From positions 1-9,865 of the forward strand of contig CAZJBX010000043.1 of the NCBI GenBank assembly GCA_964544605.1: DNA of 9,865 bases. Direction: 5' to 3'. Below are positions 1 to 5,441 of the stretch, one piece after another; within the stretch, counting starts at the first letter, position 1, and every line of letters starts with the position of its first letter. Source of the stretch: JAMIFN01 sp964544605 (GTDB lineage Bacteria > Pseudomonadota > Gammaproteobacteria > Burkholderiales > Burkholderiaceae_C). Made by a program: the position numbers and the translations under genes. The notes beneath the pieces are model-generated. The model worked only from the letters and a program-made list of their open reading frames with translations. It was not told the DNA's origin and did no database searches.

Positions 1-1355
1 TCGCTGGTGCCTTGCATATTGCGGGCGGTGTTGTCAAACAAAGCCTGCTTTTGCTCGGCGCTCATCAAATTGAACAGGGCGCGGGGCTGGCTGTAGTAGT
101 CGGCATCGTCCTCACGGAAGTTCCAGTGGTCGGCTGCGCCGTCAATTTTCAGGGGCGGCTCGCGGTAGTCGGGCTGCTCTTGCCATTGGCCGTAGTTGTT
201 CGGCTCATAGCCCAGCGTGCTGCCGTAGTTGCTGTCGGTACGCATAGCACCGTCGCGGTGGTAGCTGTGTACGGGGCAGCGCGGTGCGTTCACGGGAATC
301 AGGCCGTGGTTCACGCCAAGGCGGTAGCGCTGCGCATCGCCATACGAGAACAAGCGCCCTTGCAGCATTTTGTCGGGCGAGAAGCTGATGCCTGGCACCA
401 CATTGGCGGGGTTGAAGGCGGCTTGCTCGACCTCGGCAAAGTAGTTCTCGGGGTTGCGGTTCAGCTCAAACTCGCCCACTTCAATCAGGGGGTAGTCGCC
501 GTGCGGCCAGACTTTGGTCAGGTCAAAGGGGTGGTAGGGCACTTTCTCGGCTTCGGCCTCGGGCATGATTTGCACAAACATCGTCCACTTGGGGAAATCG
601 CCGCGCTCAATCGCATCGTACAGGTCGCGTTGGTGGGTTTCACGGTCTTTGCCTGCGGCGGCTTCGGCCTCGGCATCGGTCATGTTTTTAATGCCTTGTT
701 GGGTGCGGAAGTGGAACTTCACCCAAAAGCGCTCATTTTCCGGGCTGATAAAGCTGAAGGTGTGCGAGCCAAAGCCGTGCATATGGCGGTAGCTGGCGGG
801 CAGGCCACGGTCAGACATCACCACCGTCACTTGGTGCAGCGCCTCAGGCAGCAGGGTCCAGAAGTCCCAGTTGTTTTCAGAGCTGCGCAGATTGGTGCGT
901 GGGTCGCGTTTGACGGCGTGGTTCAGGTCAGGGAATTTCAGCGGGTCGCGCAGAAAGAACACGGGCGTGTTGTTGCCCGCCAAGTCCCAGTTGCCTTCTT
1001 CGGTATAGAACTTGATGGCAAAGCCACGGATATCACGCTCGGCATCGGCTGCGCCGCGCTCTCCGGCCACGGTAGAGAAACGCACGAAGATGTCCGTCTT
1101 TTTGCCCACTTCGCTAAACAGCTTGGCACGGGTGTATTTCGTGATGTCTTTGGTCACGGTAAAGGAGCCGTATGCGCCTGAACCCTTGGCGTGCATGCGG
1201 CGCTCAGGAATCACTTCGCGGTCAAAATGCGCCAGTTTTTCTAAAAACCACACATCTTGCAGCAATTGCGGGCCACGGGGGCCTGCCGTCATCACATTTT
1301 GGTTGTCCACCACGGGGCAGCCAGCGGCAGTGGTGAGTGGGGTGTTTTTACTCAT
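1..1355 (-). CDS. katA: Monofunctional haem catalase, C-terminus cut off by window edge
   Basis: This gene encodes a catalase that dismutates hydrogen peroxide to water and oxygen in the cytoplasm. The window holds 451 residues, about 30 to 50 short of the usual small-subunit catalase (480-500), so only the extreme C-terminus is missing. Visible landmarks are the distal haem His55 in ERRMHAKGSGAYG, the distal Asn128 in GNNTPVFF, and the proximal haem-ligand Tyr338 in RLFSYGDAQRYR. Their spacing matches the classical His/Asn/Tyr triad. The ATG at 1353-1355 is preceded by a good Shine-Dalgarno (AGGAG) and starts MSKNTPLTT, a usual beginning for this clade. It lies downstream of ahpC and ahpF on the same strand, forming a peroxide-defence cluster. 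An intrinsic terminator sits only 33 nt before the start codon, so how katA is transcribed is unclear. The family assignment is very secure; the symbol katA is the usual name for this clade. Confidence 0.97.
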   Translation of the reverse strand, partial: MSKNTPLTTAAGCPVVDNQNVMTAGPRGPQLLQDVWFLEKLAHFDREVIPERRMHAKGSGAYGSFTVTKDITKYTRAKLFSEVGKKTDIFVRFSTVAGERGAADAERDIRGFAIKFYTEEGNWDLAGNNTPVFFLRDPLKFPDLNHAVKRDPRTNLRSSENNWDFWTLLPEALHQVTVVMSDRGLPASYRHMHGFGSHTFSFISPENERFWVKFHFRTQQGIKNMTDAEAEAAAGKDRETHQRDLYDAIERGDFPKWTMFVQIMPEAEAEKVPYHPFDLTKVWPHGDYPLIEVGEFELNRNPENYFAEVEQAAFNPANVVPGISFSPDKMLQGRLFSYGDAQRYRLGVNHGLIPVNAPRCPVHSYHRDGAMRTDSNYGSTLGYEPNNYGQWQEQPDYREPPLKIDGAADHWNFREDDADYYSQPRALFNLMSAEQKQALFDNTARNMQGTS

Positions 1356-1388
1356 GGTCTATCTCCTCTTGGGTGCAAGTGTTGTCTT

Positions 1389-1426
1389 AAAAAAGGGAGG
1401 GCGCACTTGGCTTCACCCTCCCTTTT
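1389..1426 (-). terminator. Intrinsic terminator or attenuator between ahpF and katA
   Basis: A perfect 11-bp inverted repeat (AAAAGGGAGGG at 1391-1401 and its complement at 1416-1426) encloses a 14-nt loop. Read on the minus strand, the GC-rich part of the stem is followed by six T (1394-1389). It lies 26 bp past the ahpF stop codon and 33 bp before the katA start codon. It should end or reduce transcripts coming from ahpCF. Confidence 0.85.
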
Positions 1427-1452
1427 GTTCTCAAGCCCTTCGGCTGATGGCC

Positions 1453-3027
1453 TTAGGCTTGCGGGGAGCTGCTGCGAATGAGGTAATCAAAGGCGCTGAG
1501 TGCAGCCTTGGCGCCCTCGCCCGCAGAGATGATGATTTGCTTGTAAGGCACAGTAGTGCAATCCCCTGCGGCAAACACGCCAGGCACATTGGTGGCGCAG
1601 CGGGCATCCACCTCAATCTCGCCGAATTTGCTCAGATTCACGGTTTCCTTCAAAAACTCGGTATTGGGCACCAAGCCAATTTGCACGAACACGCCAGCCA
1701 AGTCAAGGGTGGAGACCTCACCCGTTTCACGGTGTTTCTTGCTCAAGGCGCTGACCTTGCCATCTGTGCCGTGGATTTCAGTGGTGGCGCTATTGGTGTG
1801 AATCGCCACATTGGGCAAAGATTGCAGCTTGCGCACCAAAACGGCATCGGCCTTCAGCTCAGGCATGAACTCGACCACATCCACATGCTCGACCACACCG
1901 GCCAAATCAATGGCCGCCTCAACGCCTGAGTTACCACCGCCAATCACGGCCACTTTTTTGCCTTTGAACAGGGGGCCATCGCAGTGCGGGCAGTAAGCCA
2001 CGCCTTTGTTTTTGTACTCTTGCTCGCCAGGCACATTCACATTGCGCCAGCGCGCACCAGTGGCCAAAATCACGCTGCGGCTTTTCAGCACCGCGCCGCT
2101 TTCGGTTTCCACCGTAATCAGGCCGCCCACTTCCGCCGCTGGCGTGATGCGCTTGACCATTTGCAAATTCATGATGTCGATGTCGTAATCGTTCGTATGG
2201 GCCAGCAAATCTGCCGCAAAGCGCGGGCCCGTAGTTTCTGAGACGGTGATGTAGTTCTCAATCGACTGCGTATCGTTCACCTGGCCGCCAAAGCGCTCGG
2301 CCAAAATACCCACCCGAATGCCCTTGCGTGCCGCATAAATCGCCGCTGCGCCACCCGCAGGGCCACCGCCCACCACCAGCACATCAAAAGGCGCTTTTTC
2401 GCTGATTTTGGCTGCCTCGCGTTGGGCCGCGCCAGTGTCCATTTTTTGCAGCAGCTCGGCCACATCGGTTTTGCCCGCATGGAAGACTTCACCGCCCTGC
2501 CACACTTGCGGCACAGCCATGATTTCGCGCTCTTCCACCTCTTTTTGGTTGATGCCGCCATCGATGATGGTGGTTTTGATGCGGGGGTTGTACACGCTCA
2601 TCAGCGTCAGGGCTTGCACCACATCGGGGCAATTGTGGCAAGACAAGCTCATATAGACCTCGAAGTCAAAGTCTTGATCAATGGCTTGAATCTGCTCAAT
2701 CACCTCAGGCTCAACCTTGGGCGGATGGCCACCCGACCACAGCAGCGCCAGCACCAAAGAAGTGAACTCATGGCCCAGCGGGATGGCGGCAAACTCCAAA
2801 TGCTGCTCGGCATCAGGGCAGCTGATGGCAAAGCGTGGCACCCGTGGGCCTGCCTCAGTTGATTTCAGGGTCAAATCCACCTTCTCGCTCATGCTGGCAA
2901 TCTGCTCCAGCAGGGCCTTCATTTCAGCCGATTTTGCATCAGGGCCCAAAGTGGCCGTGAGGGTAATGGGGCGGCGCAACAAGGCCAAATACTGTTGCAA
3001 TTGGCTGATCATGTCTTGATCCAACAT
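1453..3027 (-). CDS. ahpF: Alkyl hydroperoxide reductase subunit F (NADH:peroxiredoxin oxidoreductase)
   Basis: AhpF is a cytoplasmic FAD- and NADH-dependent disulfide reductase that passes electrons to AhpC. The protein has 524 residues (E. coli AhpF has 521). The N-terminal tandem thioredoxin-fold domain carries the CHNC redox pair at C130/C133. The FAD-binding Rossmann motif VVGGGPAGGAA lies near 218-228, the second redox pair CPHC at C346/C349, the NADH-binding VIGGGNSGVEAA near 361-372, and the C-terminal FAD motif GVFAAGDC near 483-490. All redox centres are therefore present. The reading frame stays open 78 codons upstream, but the ATG at 3025-3027 is chosen because AAAGGAG precedes it by about 7 nt and the product MLDQDMISQLQQYL matches the family N-terminus. 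The gene follows ahpC by 164 bp on the same strand and is followed by an intrinsic terminator. Confidence 0.97.
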   Translation of the reverse strand: MLDQDMISQLQQYLALLRRPITLTATLGPDAKSAEMKALLEQIASMSEKVDLTLKSTEAGPRVPRFAISCPDAEQHLEFAAIPLGHEFTSLVLALLWSGGHPPKVEPEVIEQIQAIDQDFDFEVYMSLSCHNCPDVVQALTLMSVYNPRIKTTIIDGGINQKEVEEREIMAVPQVWQGGEVFHAGKTDVAELLQKMDTGAAQREAAKISEKAPFDVLVVGGGPAGGAAAIYAARKGIRVGILAERFGGQVNDTQSIENYITVSETTGPRFAADLLAHTNDYDIDIMNLQMVKRITPAAEVGGLITVETESGAVLKSRSVILATGARWRNVNVPGEQEYKNKGVAYCPHCDGPLFKGKKVAVIGGGNSGVEAAIDLAGVVEHVDVVEFMPELKADAVLVRKLQSLPNVAIHTNSATTEIHGTDGKVSALSKKHRETGEVSTLDLAGVFVQIGLVPNTEFLKETVNLSKFGEIEVDARCATNVPGVFAAGDCTTVPYKQIIISAGEGAKAALSAFDYLIRSSSPQA

Positions 3028-3130
3028 AGGGTGCTCCTTTAATCGCAGAGAAGGGGGTTGATACAAAAGCAGTGACTCAGACAAATGCACTGCGGCGCAA
3101 TGCACTTGGCTCAAAACTGCTGCGCTGTGA

Positions 3131-3177
3131 GCGGCAGCACCTGCCGCCGCCCGCAGTGGGCACACCCAAGGCGTGCC
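3131..3177 (-). promoter_or_regulatory. Two hairpins in the ahpC-ahpF intergenic region
   Basis: The 164-bp gap between ahpC and ahpF holds two potential RNA hairpins. One is a perfect 7-bp stem with a 3-nt loop (GCGGCAG 3131-3137 / CTGCCGC 3141-3147). The other spans 3159-3177 and, on the minus-strand RNA, forms an 8-bp stem with one G-U pair and a 3-nt loop. Neither is followed by a T-run, so they are not typical intrinsic terminators. They could stabilise the ahpC mRNA 3' end or reduce read-through into ahpF, which would fit the known excess of AhpC over AhpF in bacteria. The structures are seen; the role is inferred. Confidence 0.45.
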
Positions 3178-3191
3178 GTGGCAAATGAGGC

Positions 3192-3770
3192 TTAGATTTT
3201 GCCGACGAGGTCGAGTGAGGGTTTCAGCGTCTCGGCGCCTTCTTTCCACTTGGCAGGGCACACTTGGTCAGGGTGGGCTGCGGTGAATTGAGCGGCTTTG
3301 AGTTTGCGCAGGGTTTCGCTCACATCGCGGGCGATTTCGTTGGAATGCACTTCCATGGTTTTGATCACGCCTTCGGGGTTGATGACGAAAGTGCCACGCA
3401 GTGCCAAACCTTCTTCAGCAATGTGTACGCCAAAAGCGTTGGTCAATTGGTGTGTGGGGTCGCCAACCAGAGGGAATTTGGCTTTGCCCACAGCGTCAGA
3501 AGTCTCGTGCCAAACTTTGTGGCTGAAGTGCGTGTCTGTGGTCACGATATAGACCTCAGCGCCTGCTTTTTGGAATTCGGCGTAGTTGTCAGCCGCATCT
3601 TCAATCTCGGTGGGGCAGTTGAAGGTGAAAGCTGCGGGCATGAAAATCAAAACAGACCACTTGCCTTTGAGGCTTTCCTCGGTCACGGTGATGAACTCAC
3701 CTTTGCCGTCGCGGTTCACGAAAGCTTCGGTTTTAAAAGGCTGGACTTGGGTATTGATCAAAGAAGACAT
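3192..3770 (-). CDS. ahpC: Alkyl hydroperoxide reductase subunit C (typical 2-Cys peroxiredoxin)
   Basis: AhpC is the peroxide-reducing half of the AhpCF system and scavenges hydrogen peroxide, organic peroxides and possibly peroxynitrite in the cytoplasm. It has 192 residues against 187 in E. coli. The peroxidatic cysteine is C52 in MPAAFTFNCPTE; the resolving cysteine is C171 in QVCPAKW. The C-terminus SLDLVGKI matches the enteric type. The residue before the peroxidatic Cys is Asn, where the E. coli protein has Val. The ATG at 3768-3770 is preceded by AGGAG at a good distance. It is the first gene of the ahpC-ahpF-katA cluster, with a candidate OxyR operator about 130 bp upstream, so induction by peroxide through OxyR is the likely regulation. 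Confidence 0.97.
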   Translation of the reverse strand: MSSLINTQVQPFKTEAFVNRDGKGEFITVTEESLKGKWSVLIFMPAAFTFNCPTEIEDAADNYAEFQKAGAEVYIVTTDTHFSHKVWHETSDAVGKAKFPLVGDPTHQLTNAFGVHIAEEGLALRGTFVINPEGVIKTMEVHSNEIARDVSETLRKLKAAQFTAAHPDQVCPAKWKEGAETLKPSLDLVGKI

Positions 3771-3797
3771 GAAAAGCTCCTAAATGGTTGAGGGTTG

Positions 3798-3809
3798 AAC
3801 TTCGAAGTT
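3798..3809. repeat. 12-bp perfect palindrome in the ahpC leader
   Basis: AACTTCGAAGTT is a perfect palindrome located 28 bp upstream of the ahpC start codon and just before its Shine-Dalgarno. It could be a dimeric-repressor operator or chance; no known site is matched. Confidence 0.35.
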
Positions 3810-3867
3810 ATCCCTGAGAGCCGCCAAAGTGCCACTGCCCACAGCCTATGGGCCTTGAGCAAAGAAC

Positions 3868-3896
3868 TTTAACGATTTCAATCAAAGATGACTCAA
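3868..3896 (-). promoter_or_regulatory. Candidate ahpC promoter abutting the OxyR site
   Basis: On the minus strand TTGAGT (3896-3891) could serve as the -35 box and GTTAAA (3873-3868) as a weak -10 box, with a 17-bp spacer. The -35 directly touches the OxyR-type operator, the arrangement expected where OxyR activates by contacting RNA polymerase. The poor -10 match fits an activator-dependent promoter, but it also makes the exact boxes uncertain. The resulting leader would be about 90 nt. Confidence 0.4.
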
Positions 3897-3915
3897 TCAT
3901 AGCCGATAACTATGA
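3897..3915. promoter_or_regulatory. OxyR-type operator upstream of ahpC
   Basis: The sequence TCATAG-N7-CTATGA is a perfect inverted repeat that contains the OxyR dimer core ATAG-N7-CTAT (3899-3902 and 3910-3913). OxyR tetramers recognise two such units. The adjacent expected unit (3921-3924 and 3932-3935) matches poorly. A second partial core, ATAG-N7-CAAT, is seen at 3956-3970. The position next to the candidate ahpC -35 and in front of a peroxidase operon strongly supports the assignment. It may also affect the divergent gene at 4030. Confidence 0.7.
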
Positions 3916-4029
3916 TGCAGTCAAATCACAGGCATCAAATTTTCAAATACAAGGCATAGTTTTCTTCAATAATGGCGGTATGGCTAGCCCGCATTGGGCT
4001 GGCCCGCTTCACCCAACGCAGGAGGTTTT

Positions 4030-4662
4030 ATGCGCCCACCTTTTTCCCTCAATCGTCAAGCCCGCCGTTTGACACTGGCTGCGGCCAGCTTGTTTTTGGC
4101 CAGCAGCCTTTGGGCGCAAAGCGCCGTGCAAATTGGCTCGGCCAGCTTTCCACTGCAAGCCCAAATCGGCCAACAGGCCGTGCAGCTCAATGGTGCAGGT
4201 ATGCGCTACAAAGCGGTGTTCAAGGTCTATGCCGCCGGCCTGTATTTGCCCCAGCGCAGCAACAAAGCGCAAGAAGTGGTGGACATGCCTGGCCCCAAGC
4301 GCGTCACCTTGGTTTTCATGCGTGATCTGGATGCCAAAGAATTCGGCAACATCATGATTCAAGGCGTTGAGGCCAATGTCAGCGACCGCAAGCTGCTGGG
4401 CAGTGCCATGCCTGGCCTGCTGCGCATGGGCTCGATTTTTTCGCACTACAAAAAGGTGGAGAACCAAGAGGTCGTGCACTTTGACCTCGATGCCGACAAC
4501 ACCGTGCACATCCGCCTGCGCGGTAAAGATGAAATCGTGCCCGGCGGTGAGGACTTCTTCAAAACCATTTTGCTGGTTTGGATGGGGCCCAAACCCGTGG
4601 AGCTCAAGCTGAAGAATGCCCTACTTGCTGGCCCACAAGCAGCGACCGCTGCTGGCCAATAA
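4030..4662 (+). CDS. Exported chalcone-isomerase-like protein
   Basis: This 210-residue protein belongs to the bacterial chalcone-isomerase-like family (Chalcone_3 type). Its recognisable parts are GMRYKAVFKVYAAGLYLP near the N-terminus of the domain, VTLVFMRDLDAKEF in the middle, and the ending FFKTILLVWMGPKPVELKLKNALL. The first ~29 residues look like a Sec signal peptide: basic NRQARR, hydrophobic LTLAAASLFLASS, and likely cleavage after SLWA. The mature protein is therefore probably periplasmic. The natural substrate of bacterial members is unknown to me; most are not expected to act on flavonoids, and fatty-acid binding is a plausible alternative. The frame is open 12 codons further upstream, but the ATG at 4030 is chosen because a perfect AGGAGG lies 4 nt before it and the signal peptide begins there. 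It is divergent from ahpC and converges on the universal stress protein gene. Confidence 0.85.
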   Translation: MRPPFSLNRQARRLTLAAASLFLASSLWAQSAVQIGSASFPLQAQIGQQAVQLNGAGMRYKAVFKVYAAGLYLPQRSNKAQEVVDMPGPKRVTLVFMRDLDAKEFGNIMIQGVEANVSDRKLLGSAMPGLLRMGSIFSHYKKVENQEVVHFDLDADNTVHIRLRGKDEIVPGGEDFFKTILLVWMGPKPVELKLKNALLAGPQAATAAGQ

Positions 4663-4690
4663 AAAAAGGCCCCTTGTGACAGGGGCCTTT
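4661..4690. terminator. Shared terminator between convergent genes
   Basis: A perfect 10-bp inverted repeat (AAAGGCCCCT 4665-4674 and its complement 4681-4690) has a 6-nt loop. On the minus strand the stem is followed by seven T in total (4667-4661), giving a strong intrinsic terminator for the universal stress protein gene. On the plus strand only three T follow, so it is weaker for the chalcone-isomerase-like gene, whose stop codon overlaps the A-run. Confidence 0.88.
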
Positions 4691-4749
4691 GCAATGGGCG
4701 GCGGCTGGCTGGCTGATGAATTGGCTGGCTTGCCGCTGCGCTGTGGGCC

Positions 4750-5196
4750 TTAGCCCTCGGCATGAACCACCATCACCGAACGCTCGGCGTGTGAGACCAC
4801 CTTTTGCGCCACGCTGCCCAGCACCAGTTTTTGCAAACCCGTGCGGCCATGCGAGCCCATCACAATCAAATCGACTTCGAGGTTGTTGGCCGCTTCCACA
4901 ATGCCACGCCAAGCGGCCACGCCTTCAAGCTGCATCACATCCGATTGCAAACCCTCAGCCTGCAATTTTGCCTGCGCATCTTGCAAGGCTTGCTGGGCCT
5001 GACGGGAGGCAATTTGCGCGTACTGCTGCTGCGCAATGCCCAAATCCATCTCACTCATGGTCAAAGTAGGGAAAGGCTCCACCACAGTGAGCAAAATCAG
5101 GCGGCTGCCGAAAGCTTTGGCCAAAGCCTGCGCTTTATCAAAAGCCAATTGTGCGGTGGCCGAGCCATCAACGGGAACAAGGATTTTGGCGAACAT
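4750..5196 (-). CDS. Universal stress protein, UspA family, ATP-binding type
   Basis: This is a single-domain universal stress protein of 148 residues, typical for the family and expected in the cytoplasm. It begins MFAKILVPVDGS with the conserved Asp10. It carries the nucleotide-binding motif G-2x-G-9x-G-S at G114, G117, G127 and S128, within GSHGRTGLQKLVLGSV, so it should be an ATP-binding member rather than a UspA-type non-binder. Residues about 52-82 form a long Ala/Gln-rich helix. The ATG at 5194-5196 is preceded by AAAGGAC about 7 nt upstream. The gene is alone on its strand, with 245 bp separating it from glnS upstream, and a strong hairpin terminator follows. A perfect hairpin lies in its upstream region. 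Its exact physiological role cannot be read from sequence; its place beside the peroxide genes suggests only a general stress association. Confidence 0.93.
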   Translation of the reverse strand: MFAKILVPVDGSATAQLAFDKAQALAKAFGSRLILLTVVEPFPTLTMSEMDLGIAQQQYAQIASRQAQQALQDAQAKLQAEGLQSDVMQLEGVAAWRGIVEAANNLEVDLIVMGSHGRTGLQKLVLGSVAQKVVSHAERSVMVVHAEG

Positions 5197-5250
5197 AGGG
5201 CAAGTCCTTTACAAAAAAGAGGGGTCTGCGGCACAAGGCGCTGGTTGAAG

Positions 5251-5269
5251 CCTGAACCAGGGGTTCAGG
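5251..5269. repeat. Perfect 8-bp inverted repeat upstream of the usp gene
   Basis: CCTGAACC, a 3-bp spacer AGG, and GGTTCAGG form a 19-bp near-continuous palindrome 55 bp upstream of the universal stress protein start. It has no T-run. It may be an operator or a leader hairpin. Confidence 0.5.
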
Positions 5270-5401
5270 TGGGCGAGTGCAGCCGCAATCTTGGGTTCAT
5301 CTAACGCGAGACGATCACGCTGAAAGGGCAATTTACAAGCCCGGGCTCTAAGAGCATAGGTTCAAGGACATGAGAACCAGCACGGGCCGCAGACGGCTTC
5401 T

Positions 5402-5407
5402 ATTGTA
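5402..5407 (-). promoter_or_regulatory. Possible -10 box for the usp gene
   Basis: TACAAT on the minus strand matches the -10 consensus at 5 of 6 bases, and a similar box precedes glnS. No convincing -35 is found 16-18 bp upstream. If used, it gives a leader of about 200 nt containing the 5251-5269 hairpin. The rest of 5197-5441 shows no gene and no clear glnS terminator. Confidence 0.22.
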
Positions 5408-5441
5408 GATGGCCGCCAGCGCCCCGCTCCAGCCATGCGCT

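Noticed and set aside
12..1181. 389-codon open frame on the plus strand opposite katA
   Set aside because: It is antisense to a catalase with full catalytic motifs; long mirror frames are expected in GC-rich genes, and it shows no recognisable domain.
3028..3261. 78-codon upstream extension of the ahpF frame
   Set aside because: It overlaps the 3' end of ahpC, lacks homology to AhpF, and the internal ATG at 3027 has a strong Shine-Dalgarno and the standard N-terminus.
4691..4749. GGCTGGCTGGCTG and later GGCTGGCTT as a microsatellite-like repeat
   Set aside because: Only about three short tandem units, in a short 3' intergenic gap; no likely function.
5327..5354. Small dyads (GCCCGGGC and GCTCTAAGAGC) between usp and glnS as a glnS terminator
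   Set aside because: Stems are 4 bp long with no T-run, too weak for an intrinsic terminator.
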